64,000 nucleotides of DNA from Photobacterium malacitanum (lineage in GTDB: Bacteria > Pseudomonadota > Gammaproteobacteria > Enterobacterales > Vibrionaceae): NCBI RefSeq assembly GCF_900185615.1, contig NZ_FYAK01000006.1, forward strand, positions 62,001 to 126,000, given 5' to 3'. Positions 56,152 to 64,000 of this stretch are shown here, one piece after another; the first letter of the stretch is position 1, and each line of letters begins with the position of its first letter. The position numbers and the translations under genes were made by a program. The notes under the pieces were generated by a model. That model worked only from the letters and a program-made list of their open reading frames with translations. It did no database searches and was not told the origin of the DNA.

Positions 56152-58485
56152 ATGAGCAACGCTATCAACCAACAGATTGCCACAGAACTGAATGTGCGCA
56201 CTGAACAAGTGAATGCTGCAGTTACCCTACTTGATGACGGTAATACGGTGCCTTTTATTGCCCGTTACCGTAAAGAAGTCACTGGCGAATTGGATGACAC
56301 CCAACTACGTCAATTAGAATCGCGCTTAAGTTACCTGCGCGAACTCGATAGCCGCCGTCAGGTGATTCTAAAATCAATCACAGAACAAGGTAAACTGACA
56401 CCAGCATTGGCAGCTGAAATTAATAGTGCTGACAGTAAAACCCGCCTTGAAGATCTCTACCTGCCTTATAAACAAAAACGTCGTACTAAGGGACAGATTG
56501 CGATTGAGGCTGGCATTGAACCACTTGCAGAGTTGCTATGGAATCAACCACAGCATTCACCAGAAGAAACGGCACGACAATACCTAAATCCTGAGCAAGG
56601 TTTTGCAGATAGCAAAGCCGTGCTTGATGGTGCTCGCGCTATTCTGATGGAGCGCTTTGCTGAAGACGCTGCATTACTTGAAAAAATTCGTCACCAGTTA
56701 AATAACCATGCTGAGCTCACTTCACGCATTATTGAAGGTAAAGAGCACGATGGCGCTAAGTTTAAAGATTATTTCGACTATAACGAGCAGATAAAAAACA
56801 TTCCATCACACCGCGCTCTGGCATTATTCCGTGGTCGTAATGAAGGCTTTTTACAACTGTCACTCAATGCTGACCCTAATACTGAACAAGCTGTTCGTCA
56901 TTCATATTGTGAAGTGATTATTGCTGAACATTACCACGTTAGTTTAGGCAACCAAGCTGCCGATGCATGGCGCAAACAAGTGATCAGCTGGGCATGGCGC
57001 ATTAAAATTTTAATGCACATGGAAACTGAACTGATGGGCATTTTACGTGAAAAAGCCGAAGACGGTGCTATTCAAGTATTTGCCGATAACCTCCATGACT
57101 TACTAATGGCTGCTCCAGCTGGACCTCGCGTCACACTGGCGCTCGATCCTGGTTTACGTACCGGTAGTAAAATTGCAGTGGTTGATGAAACGGGTAAAGT
57201 ATTAGATACCGCCACTATCTATCCACACCAACCACATAACAAAATTGTCGAATCAACCAAAACAGTCGTGGCGTTAATTAATAAACATAACGTCAACTTA
57301 ATTGCGATTGGTAACGGCACTGCTTCACGTGAAACAGATGCATTTGTTACTAAACTGATTAAAGACAATCAGCTTAAAGTACAAAGTGTGATGGTCAGTG
57401 AAGCTGGCGCATCTGTCTACTCAGCATCAGAACTGGCAGCGAAAGAGTTCCCGAACCTAGATGTTTCCATTCGTGGTGCCGTTTCAATTGGCCGTCGTCT
57501 GCAAGACCCACTAGCAGAACTCGTTAAAATCGATCCCAAATCAATCGGTGTAGGCCAATACCAACATGATGTTAGCCAAAGCATGCTGGCTAAACGTTTG
57601 GACGTGGTGGTCGAAGACTGTGTAAACGCCGTTGGTGTTGATGTCAACACCGCATCTGCTGCTTTGCTGACTCGTGTTGCCGGCTTAAATACTACTATTG
57701 CCCAAAATATTGTTAATTATCGCGATGAAAATGGCCGCTTTGATAGTCGTACCGCACTTAAAAAAGTGGCGCGTTTAGGGCCAAAAGCGTTTGAGCAGTG
57801 TGCTGGATTCTTGCGAATAATGAACGGCAAAAACCCACTTGATGGCTCTGCGGTTCACCCTGAATCTTACGCAGTGGTGAAAGCCATTTCAGCAGCTAAC
57901 AATAAACCGGTTGATGCTATTATTGGCAACACCGAATTCCTACGTAGCTTAAAAGCGGCTGACTACACCGATACTAATTTTGGTGTGCCTACGGTAACCG
58001 ACATCATTAGTGAGCTTGATAAACCAGGTCGAGATCCTCGCCCTGAATTTAAAACAGCAACCTTTGCTGATGGCGTCAACGAAGTAAAAGACCTAATTCC
58101 TGGTATGGTGTTAGAAGGCGTGATCACAAACGTGACTAACTTTGGTGCTTTTGTTGACGTTGGTGTTCACCAAGATGGTTTGATCCATATCTCTGCCCTA
58201 TCTGATAAATTTATTTCAGATCCACGTGAAGTGGTTAAAGCCGGTGATGTGGTGAAAGTTAAAGTGATGGAAGTCGATGTTCAGCGTAAACGTATTGCGA
58301 TGACGATGCGTTTAAGTGATGAGCCAGGTCAAGAAAAACCAACTCGCCAAACCACCAACACCACCGCATCTCGTCAACAACCATCATCGCAGCAAACGCG
58401 TCAACATACGCCACCAGCATCCAAAAACACGCCTCCTATGGGCGGTGCTTTTGCGGCGGCGTTTGCCAATGCTAAGAAAAAATAA
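56152..58485 (+). CDS. tex: RNA-binding transcription accessory protein Tex (YhgF)
   Basis: A 777-residue multidomain protein: Tex N-terminal and helix-rich domains ([15 protein letters not shown]), a YqgF/RNase H-like domain ([20 protein letters not shown]), HhH ([15 protein letters not shown]), and S1 RNA-binding domain ([17 protein letters not shown]) near residues 650-725. The C-terminal tail is rich in Gln/Thr/Pro and low complexity. Family members bind nucleic acid and affect transcription. greB is immediately upstream. Confidence 0.94.
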   Translation: MSNAINQQIATELNVRTEQVNAAVTLLDDGNTVPFIARYRKEVTGELDDTQLRQLESRLSYLRELDSRRQVILKSITEQGKLTPALAAEINSADSKTRLEDLYLPYKQKRRTKGQIAIEAGIEPLAELLWNQPQHSPEETARQYLNPEQGFADSKAVLDGARAILMERFAEDAALLEKIRHQLNNHAELTSRIIEGKEHDGAKFKDYFDYNEQIKNIPSHRALALFRGRNEGFLQLSLNADPNTEQAVRHSYCEVIIAEHYHVSLGNQAADAWRKQVISWAWRIKILMHMETELMGILREKAEDGAIQVFADNLHDLLMAAPAGPRVTLALDPGLRTGSKIAVVDETGKVLDTATIYPHQPHNKIVESTKTVVALINKHNVNLIAIGNGTASRETDAFVTKLIKDNQLKVQSVMVSEAGASVYSASELAAKEFPNLDVSIRGAVSIGRRLQDPLAELVKIDPKSIGVGQYQHDVSQSMLAKRLDVVVEDCVNAVGVDVNTASAALLTRVAGLNTTIAQNIVNYRDENGRFDSRTALKKVARLGPKAFEQCAGFLRIMNGKNPLDGSAVHPESYAVVKAISAANNKPVDAIIGNTEFLRSLKAADYTDTNFGVPTVTDIISELDKPGRDPRPEFKTATFADGVNEVKDLIPGMVLEGVITNVTNFGAFVDVGVHQDGLIHISALSDKFISDPREVVKAGDVVKVKVMEVDVQRKRIAMTMRLSDEPGQEKPTRQTTNTTASRQQPSSQQTRQHTPPASKNTPPMGGAFAAAFANAKKK

Positions 58486-58517
58486 TCACGATTAAACGCT
58501 AAAGAATAAGCGACATA

Positions 58518-58551
58518 CTCGCAGTCAGACTCCTCGTCTGGCTGTGAGTTT
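58518..58551 (+). terminator. Terminator-like hairpin after tex
   Basis: CTCGCAGTCAGAC (58518-58530) and GTCTGGCTGTGAG (58536-58548) form a 13-bp stem with two G-U pairs. The tail TTTA is short. It lies between converging genes. Confidence 0.55.
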
Positions 58552-59008
58552 AAATAACCTTCAAATACTGCGTCGGTGGATTAGGCTGTGTTGCTTGCGC
58601 ATAATGATGACTGACAACTCCTTTGGTACGCTCACTGTCATTGATTAATGCTAGCTGCGCTAATAACTCTCGTGGTAATTCAATGTGCATCGAATAACCG
58701 AGCTCCGTAGCTGGTGCAACGTAATTATCCAACGATAACACTCGTACAATTTGAGCTAATTGCAGCTGATAGCCCTCAAATAGTTTCGACTGTGATTGCG
58801 AATAATCAGGGTGTTCACTTGCATCCCAGCTGGGCTTATTACGCTGTTTTTCTTCTGCCGTCAGGGATTTTTCTGCTGTCGCGGCACTACTCTCAACCAC
58901 AGGTATGATTTTTTCACGCACACGGTTATCTCGCGCCACTTGATCCGTTAATGGATTCGTCGTTGTCGCTAATACCGGCACACTTGATTGTAATGGAGCA
59001 ATCACCAT
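58550..59008 (-). CDS. Uncharacterised protein between tex and bioH
   Basis: A 152-residue soluble-looking protein without signal peptide or membrane helix. The N-terminal half is low in structure and rich in Ala/Ser/Thr/Val; the C-terminal half is more ordered (FEGYQLQLAQIVRVL, LPRELLAQLAL). I recognise no family. TTG at 59035 opens a longer frame; ATG at 59008 is preferred. It is transcribed leftward, downstream of bioH with a 131-base gap. Confidence 0.55.
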   Translation of the reverse strand: MVIAPLQSSVPVLATTTNPLTDQVARDNRVREKIIPVVESSAATAEKSLTAEEKQRNKPSWDASEHPDYSQSQSKLFEGYQLQLAQIVRVLSLDNYVAPATELGYSMHIELPRELLAQLALINDSERTKGVVSHHYAQATQPNPPTQYLKVI

Positions 59009-59139
59009 CTTGAAAAACCCACCGTTGCTATCCAAAAACGCGTTATGACATCCTAGGTACTATATCGACCATCTATGATAATTATTTACTTCAATGATCA
59101 TTGCGTAATGCTCTTATCTATCGTATTCCGCAACAGCAG

Positions 59140-59904
59140 TTAGCCAATAAAATCACTCACCACAGCAACAAACTCATCCAAATGTGAAATAAACGGTGCA
59201 TGTGATGCATCAACAAAAACATAACTTTGTGAGTGAGGATGTTGGGCACTTAATACCGGCTCAGTTTTAATCGGCACTAACGCATCTAATCGTCCATATA
59301 ACCGCAACCACGGTTGTGATAGATCCACTAATGATGGTCGTAAATCAACATTTTCTAATAATTCTAACCCAAGGGTTAACGCAGCTAATTGTGGCTGTGG
59401 TCTTGATAATACCGCAGCTTTCAATTGTCGAATGTCTTCCTTTGCTGTGCGACTACCTAAGCCCTGCAACACCAAAAACCGTTCAATGGTAATGGCAAAA
59501 TCAGTTACTAACTGGTTTTGGAAATTAGCCAGTACCCGTGGCTGAATACCGTTCCAATCCGTTCGCGACATAAAACATGGCGAACTGGCAACGGTGATTA
59601 ATTGAGTTACCCTTGATGGTGCTGTTAGTGCTGCTTGTGTCGCAATCACGCCACCTAATGACCAACCTAGCCACACTGCTGTTGGTGGTGCTTGGGCTAA
59701 TAACAACTCAACAATGTCAGTTAATGAGGTCGCACTTATACCGCCGTTATCACCATAACCTGGCAAATCACACCAATGGACACAATAATGCTGACTTAGC
59801 ATCGGGATCACATCTTGCCATACACCAACATTCATTCCCCACCCATGAATGAGAACCAGATCTGGCCCCTGACCTTCACTGTACCAATTAAGCTGTGATG
59901 TCAT
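59140..59904 (-). CDS. bioH: Pimeloyl-ACP methyl ester carboxylesterase BioH
   Basis: Alpha/beta-hydrolase that demethylates pimeloyl-ACP methyl ester in biotin synthesis. HGWGMNVGVW forms the oxyanion region, GWSLGGVIA carries the nucleophile Ser, and VDASHAPFISHLDEF the catalytic His. The 254 residues match BioH size. It is divergent from comF/gntX, as in E. coli, which supports the name over other hydrolases. Confidence 0.92.
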   Translation of the reverse strand: MTSQLNWYSEGQGPDLVLIHGWGMNVGVWQDVIPMLSQHYCVHWCDLPGYGDNGGISATSLTDIVELLLAQAPPTAVWLGWSLGGVIATQAALTAPSRVTQLITVASSPCFMSRTDWNGIQPRVLANFQNQLVTDFAITIERFLVLQGLGSRTAKEDIRQLKAAVLSRPQPQLAALTLGLELLENVDLRPSLVDLSQPWLRLYGRLDALVPIKTEPVLSAQHPHSQSYVFVDASHAPFISHLDEFVAVVSDFIG

Positions 59905-59939
59905 TTATAGTTCCCTGCATCGATTGTTTATGAGTAATA

Positions 59940-60650
59940 ATGATGCCAAATAGAGTGCCATCATGGCGAGATAATTTATACCATCGATTATTGTTTAAAC
60001 ATTGTTCTCTATGCCAACTACCACTCAATCAAACTGAGCACTATTGGTGCAACCATTGTATTAATCATTTTCCAACCCAGCCCTATTGCCAACATTGTGG
60101 CACCACTATGTTGAGTACTGTTACCGATTGTGGTCGCTGCCTAAGCAATCCTCCTCGATGGCATCGCCTCTATCGTTTAGGTGAATATCGGCCGCCATTA
60201 CAGCAACTTATCCATCAATTTAAATTTTATGGTAAGTTTTGGTTAGCTCAGCCACTGGCACAACAACTTGCTTACCAAATTACTGACCCTGCCCCACTAT
60301 TATTACCCGTTCCGCTCCATTGGCGACGCTATTGCTTGCGCGGGTTTAATCAAAGTCATCAATTGGCATTAGCATTAGCTGCTATTTTACATAGCCAAGT
60401 TAATCAACATGCTTTTCAACGTCTACGCCACACTCCACCTCAGCAACAACTAACCAAAATTCAACGTCGCCACAATCTTAAGCATGCTTTTAAATTACAC
60501 TCTTGCAGCTTGCCAGATCATGTCGCGATCATTGACGATGTCGTCACCACAGGTGCCACAGTCGATCAATTAACCCAATTACTACTTCAACGTGGTGTTA
60601 AGCGTGTTGATATTTATACGCTATGTCATACTGAACAACCACCTCACTAA
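59940..60650 (+). CDS. ComF/GntX family phosphoribosyltransferase-like protein
   Basis: A 236-residue protein with an N-terminal zinc-ribbon region (CSLCQLPL, WCNHC, YCQHCG, DCGRCLS) and a C-terminal PRTase-like domain (VAIIDDVVTTGATVDQL). ComF-type proteins support DNA uptake in competent Vibrio and Haemophilus; in E. coli the homologue is called gntX. The position between bioH and nfuA is conserved. Two adjacent ATGs (59940, 59943) are both possible. Confidence 0.9.
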   Translation: MMPNRVPSWRDNLYHRLLFKHCSLCQLPLNQTEHYWCNHCINHFPTQPYCQHCGTTMLSTVTDCGRCLSNPPRWHRLYRLGEYRPPLQQLIHQFKFYGKFWLAQPLAQQLAYQITDPAPLLLPVPLHWRRYCLRGFNQSHQLALALAAILHSQVNQHAFQRLRHTPPQQQLTKIQRRHNLKHAFKLHSCSLPDHVAIIDDVVTTGATVDQLTQLLLQRGVKRVDIYTLCHTEQPPH

Positions 60651-60779
60651 TCTTGTATAAAAAAGACGCGCATTAATTAATAAAACGTGGTCAAATAAAA
60701 AATGTCGCTTTAAAGATGCGACAATGACTCACAAAGAGTAGAATGAATAAAACTTACTAAATAAGTCAGGTATTACATC

Positions 60780-61364
60780 GTGTCCATGATCACTATTACT
60801 GAAAGCGCTCAGCAGCACTTCGGCAAGCTTCTTGCCCAGCAGCCTGAGGGTACTAATATCCGTGTTTTTGTTGTAAACCCAGGCACCCAAAGTGCTGAAT
60901 GTGGCGTATCCTACTGCCCACCAGAAGCGGTTGAAGCAAGTGATACGGAAATGAAACTTGAGCTATTTTCTGCTTTTATTGACGAATTAAGCCTTCCTTT
61001 CCTTGATGATGCTGAAATTGATTTTGTTACTGATAAAATGGGTTCACAGCTAACATTAAAAGCACCTAACGCTAAAGTGCGTAAAGTTGCCGATGATGCG
61101 TCATTGATGGAGCGTGTTGATTACGTACTTCAAACTCAAATTAACCCACAACTTGCAGGTCATGGCGGTCACGTGTCCCTGTCTGAAATCACTGAGGATG
61201 GTGTTGCTATTCTTCAATTTGGTGGTGGTTGTAATGGTTGTTCTATGGTTGATGTGACGCTAAAAGAAGGCATTGAGAAAGAGCTACTCGTGCAATTTGA
61301 AGGCGAATTAACTGGTGCACGTGATATTACAGATCACGCTCGTGGCGATCACTCTTACTATTAA
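60780..61364 (+). CDS. nfuA: Fe-S biogenesis protein NfuA
   Basis: Fe-S carrier used in repair and lipoyl synthase support. An A-type N-terminal domain ([20 protein letters not shown]) is fused to a C-terminal Nfu domain with [14 protein letters not shown], whose CxxC binds the cluster. It ends RGDHSYY, typical of NfuA. The start is GTG at 60780 ([11 protein letters not shown]), with AGGT eight bases upstream and a length of 194 that agrees with Vibrio NfuA; ATG at 60786 is the alternative. Confidence 0.95.
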   Translation: MSMITITESAQQHFGKLLAQQPEGTNIRVFVVNPGTQSAECGVSYCPPEAVEASDTEMKLELFSAFIDELSLPFLDDAEIDFVTDKMGSQLTLKAPNAKVRKVADDASLMERVDYVLQTQINPQLAGHGGHVSLSEITEDGVAILQFGGGCNGCSMVDVTLKEGIEKELLVQFEGELTGARDITDHARGDHSYY

Positions 61365-61394
61365 TGGTATAGATCCACAATTGCAGCAGATAGT

Positions 61395-61424
61395 AAAAAG
61401 CCGCATCAAAATGCGGCTTTTTTA
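61395..61424. terminator. Bidirectional terminator nfuA/3D-domain gene
   Basis: AAAAAGCCGCAT (61395-61406), CAAA loop, ATGCGGCTTTTT (61411-61422), between converging genes. Confidence 0.88.
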
Positions 61425-61435
61425 TTATTGAACGA

Positions 61436-61816
61436 TCAATTTAGGATTTGAATAGTAACCGTACGCTTGCCCCATTTTCGAGCCGCTTTTACATCGTTAC
61501 CCATATAAATATCAATCTTATTACGCCAACGACGGTGCATTTTATCCAGCACAATATACTCGCCAGTTAAGCCTTGAATTTTAATTCGAGTACCTTTTTT
61601 AAATCCTTTTTGGAGTAAATCTCGTGATATTGCCACAGCTTTCATGCCCGGCTTTAACCGCACTCCCCAAGCTGTCAGATTAGGTTGATGATTGGTTTGC
61701 GCCCGTACTGAATTGTAAGCGCTTGCAGTTACCCGCAATGTTTTTATCGAACTAGCATAGCTAGACAAGCTAAAAAGCAGTGACAAAAATACGACAAAAA
61801 AGATCGATTTTTTCAT
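61436..61816 (-). CDS. Secreted 3D-domain protein, copy 1
   Basis: A 126-residue protein with a signal peptide (MKKSIFFVVFLSLLFSLSSY then ASS) and a 3D (Asp-Asp-Asp) domain: TASAYNSVRAQT, AWGVRLKPGMKAVA, EYIVLDKMH, and KIDIYMGNDVKAA. The 3D domain is a double-psi barrel related to MltA/RlpA, often tied to cell-wall turnover. The mature part is strongly basic. About two thirds identical to the next gene over roughly 105 ungapped residues. Function unknown. Confidence 0.85.
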   Translation of the reverse strand: MKKSIFFVVFLSLLFSLSSYASSIKTLRVTASAYNSVRAQTNHQPNLTAWGVRLKPGMKAVAISRDLLQKGFKKGTRIKIQGLTGEYIVLDKMHRRWRNKIDIYMGNDVKAARKWGKRTVTIQILN

Positions 61817-61912
61817 TTTCTACAATGCCTTGGAAGTCAAAGCTGCGTATTAAACCAAAAACCTACCGTCAATAATATATTTAAAGAGCATTAATAGCGC
61901 CAATAAATAGAA

Positions 61913-62302
61913 TTAAGCTCTAACAACCGTGATAGTTACCCGTCGTTTACCCCAATTTTTAGCTGCTCTAACATCTTTACCCATATAGATATCAATCTTA
62001 CGATTCCAACGGTGGTGCATTTTATCTAGTACTACATATTCACCGGGTAAACCTGAGATTTTGACTTTAGAGCCACGCTTTAGCCCCATTTTAAGTAAAT
62101 CCCGAGAAACAGCGATAGCTTTCATGCCGGGCTTTAAACGATCTCCCCAAGCTGCAATATTAGGACTAGCATCTGTTTGCGATCGCACTGAATTATATGC
62201 TGTTGCGGTAACATGCAATTTTTTAAAACTGCTGGCATAGCTATGAACACTGAAAGTTAAACTCAGCACCAACAATAAATAACCTATAATCTTGTTTGTC
62301 AT
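61913..62302 (-). CDS. Secreted 3D-domain protein, copy 2
   Basis: A 129-residue paralogue of the neighbouring gene, with signal peptide ending SVHSYASS and the same domain (TATAYNSVRSQT, AWGDRLKPGMKAIA, EYVVLDKMHHRW, KIDIYMGKDVRAA). ATG at 62302 has AGGTGG upstream and is preferred over ATG at 62332. The two copies lie head to tail with 96 bases between, so they are a tandem duplication. Likely periplasmic or envelope-associated. Confidence 0.85.
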   Translation of the reverse strand: MTNKIIGYLLLVLSLTFSVHSYASSFKKLHVTATAYNSVRSQTDASPNIAAWGDRLKPGMKAIAVSRDLLKMGLKRGSKVKISGLPGEYVVLDKMHHRWNRKIDIYMGKDVRAAKNWGKRRVTITVVRA

Positions 62303-62414
62303 TTGCACCACCTGGATAATAAGTGAACGCATTTAAGCAAATCATAATCACGATTGAAAGCCTTTTTTGTGTAAAAAAACGTCAATTCTATTCACAGAAA
62401 TGATAACTGGTTGT

Positions 62415-63755
62415 TTATAAAGTGTGTGGTAAAAATATGTTTTTCCGCCATTGCGAAATAAATATCACTGCTAATATCGCCCCTCGCAACGCCATAAAAC
62501 CCACCATCGCCGCCCATAAAGCATGATTACCATAACTGCTCATTGACCACCAAATCACAAAAAAACCGCTGGTTGCTAAAAACATGCTATTACGCATATC
62601 TTTACCACGCGTTGCACCGATAAATACCCCATCCAATAAAAAGCACCACATTGCGACTAACGGCACAGCTGTCAACCACGGCAAATAATTATCAGCTTGT
62701 TGTTGAACTGCAGGAATATCAGAAATCATTGCAACTATTTGAGTACCAAAAACAGCAAAAATAACGGTTAACCCTAATGAAATTAATAAACTCCAAAATG
62801 TTGTCCCAACTAAATAACGCTCAAGTTGGCCCTTATTTCCAGCCCCGATTGCTTTACCTACTAACGCTTCCATAGCATATGCAAACCCATCCATCGCATA
62901 GGACACCAGCATTAAAAAACTCATTAATACCGCATTGGCAGCCACCACATTATCGCCTAAATGCGCCCCCTGAAAGGTCATAAAAGTAAATGTCGCTTGC
63001 AAGCATAAACTGCGTAAAAATATATCGCGATTGAGCTTTAGTAATCGCCCGATGCCATAACGGATACTGGTAAGCTTTTGCTTTAGCGGCGGTAAACCTA
63101 AACGTAACCATTGTTGAGCAACAAACCATAAGCCTAATACCATACCGCTGTAATCAGCGATAACAGATGCTGCCGCAGCACCTTGCACTTTCCACCCCAA
63201 ACCCAGCACAAAAACTAAATCTAGCAGTATATTGACGACGTTCGTTACAATAAGTAACCACATTGGCAGTTTTGCATTTTGCATGCCCAACAACCATCCC
63301 ATGATCACAAAATTAGCTAAAGCCGCAGGTGCGCCCCAAATACGGGTCGAGAAATACTGGTTCGCATATAATTTCACTTCACTGCCAGCGCTACTAAAAT
63401 GAAAAATGAGCTGGCTTACTGGGTAGTGGAATACCACGAGTACCGCCCCCAATAGCCACGCAAGTGCCATGCCTTGAACAAAAATGATCGCTTGAGCATC
63501 TTTGTTATCGCTGCCTTGCGCCTGAGCAGTAACACCTGTGGTTGCCATCCGTAAAAAACCCAGCAACCACAACGTCACATTGATCATGGTGCCACCCACA
63601 GCAACACCACCTAAATACCATGATTGATCAAGATGACCGATAACCGCAGCATCAATCAATCCCAACAATGGCACAGTAATATTAGACAGCACCATCGGCA
63701 GCGCTAATGCGAAAACCTGATAATGAAGTGATTTATCTTTTAATGTAGTAAACAC
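62415..63755 (-). CDS. MATE-family efflux transporter (DinF type)
   Basis: A 446-residue membrane transporter with about twelve hydrophobic segments. LALPMVLSNITVPLLGLIDA and IGHL at the N-terminus, GFLRMATTGVTAQAQG, and the mid-protein repeat of the same fold identify the DinF branch of MATE exporters, which expel drugs by Na+ or H+ antiport. The start is GTG at 63755 with a strong AAGGGAAG upstream. lexA, its partner in E. coli, is not beside it, so SOS control cannot be inferred. Confidence 0.85.
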   Translation of the reverse strand: MFTTLKDKSLHYQVFALALPMVLSNITVPLLGLIDAAVIGHLDQSWYLGGVAVGGTMINVTLWLLGFLRMATTGVTAQAQGSDNKDAQAIIFVQGMALAWLLGAVLVVFHYPVSQLIFHFSSAGSEVKLYANQYFSTRIWGAPAALANFVIMGWLLGMQNAKLPMWLLIVTNVVNILLDLVFVLGLGWKVQGAAAASVIADYSGMVLGLWFVAQQWLRLGLPPLKQKLTSIRYGIGRLLKLNRDIFLRSLCLQATFTFMTFQGAHLGDNVVAANAVLMSFLMLVSYAMDGFAYAMEALVGKAIGAGNKGQLERYLVGTTFWSLLISLGLTVIFAVFGTQIVAMISDIPAVQQQADNYLPWLTAVPLVAMWCFLLDGVFIGATRGKDMRNSMFLATSGFFVIWWSMSSYGNHALWAAMVGFMALRGAILAVIFISQWRKNIFLPHTL

Positions 63756-63855
63756 AGGCTTCCCTTAGCTTTCCAAAATAAGGAACCAGTTTACCATTTG
63801 AGAAAGGTGACAACAGACTGATTAAGATAACAAAGGCGCAGCCTGTGACGTAATA

Positions 63856-64000
63856 TTAAGTCGCTATAAAGGCTAACCACCAATGATCAACTAATAACAC
63901 CACAAACAAGGCTAATATATGCCAAATTGAATAATTAAATGTTGCCCATGCATGACCTGCATTATCAAAAAATTTTAGCTTAATGGCATAACCAATAAAA
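63856..64000 (-). CDS. C-terminal fragment of an unknown membrane protein
   Basis: The reverse strand is open from the right edge to a TAA at 63856-63858 and encodes 47 residues ending NYSIWHILALFVVLLVDHWW then LAFIAT. This is a terminal membrane helix with a short cytoplasmic or periplasmic tail. The SIWH pattern recalls the last helix of HlyIII/ceramidase-like membrane hydrolases but is too short to assign. The start of the gene lies outside the window. Confidence 0.5.
   Translation of the reverse strand, partial: FIGYAIKLKFFDNAGHAWATFNYSIWHILALFVVLLVDHWWLAFIAT

Overview
The window is a contiguous piece of a gammaproteobacterial chromosome. It fits Vibrionaceae best, most probably Photobacterium. 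Gene order matches enterobacterial and Vibrio chromosomes block by block (zapB|glpF-glpK-glpX-fpr, pfkA, cpxP|cpxRA, cysE-gpsA-secB, gpmM-envC, waa genes to coaD, mutM, rpmB-rpmG, radC, coaBC-dut-slmA, rph-pyrE, yicC, gmk-rpoZ-spoT-trmH-recG, xanP, ompR-envZ|greB-tex, bioH|comF/gntX-nfuA). Several proteins carry Vibrionaceae traits, such as a DUF3135 protein beside fpr and a 194-residue NfuA. The genus call is inference from protein resemblance; no database was searched.

Region 1 (1-18.6 kb) is mainly central metabolism and envelope stress. It holds the zapB 5' end, glycerol uptake and phosphorylation (glpF, glpK), class II fructose-bisphosphatase (glpX), an Fe-S-type HTH regulator with ferredoxin-NADP reductase, tpiA and pfkA, the CpxPRA envelope-stress system with a recognisable CpxR box, trmL, cysE, gpsA, secB, a membrane rhodanese, gpmM and envC. 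grxC, which lies between secB and yibN in E. coli, is missing.

Region 2 (18.7-36.7 kb) is the lipopolysaccharide locus: lpxM, an O-antigen-ligase-like protein, several glycosyltransferases (GT4, GT9, GT25, WavE), a three-gene module of HAD phosphatase, nucleotidyltransferase-kinase fusion and nucleotidyltransferase, then waaF, waaA, kdkA, an OpsX-type GT9, waaE-like, coaD and a UDP-glucuronate 4-epimerase-like gene. The part from about 20.6 to 30.1 kb is visibly AT-rich and looks like the variable outer-core/O-chain section. It is the most likely place for undescribed biochemistry. kdkA plus an OpsX-like transferase suggests a Haemophilus/Vibrio-type inner core on phosphorylated Kdo.

Region 3 (36.8-64 kb) is conserved housekeeping: DNA repair (mutM, radC, recG), ribosomal proteins L28/L33, CoA and nucleotide synthesis (coaBC, dut, pyrE, gmk), RNA processing (rph, yicC, trmH), the stringent response (spoT), nucleoid occlusion (slmA), osmosensing (ompR-envZ), transcription factors (greB, tex), Fe-S carrier nfuA, biotin (bioH), two tandem 3D-domain secreted proteins and a DinF-type MATE transporter. 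A perfect nine-copy 9-bp tandem repeat lies at 38223-38303.

No tRNA, rRNA, insertion sequence, integrase, prophage or CRISPR array was seen. Many gene ends carry clear intrinsic terminators. Several starts were moved inward from the longest reading frame on the basis of family alignment and Shine-Dalgarno position.
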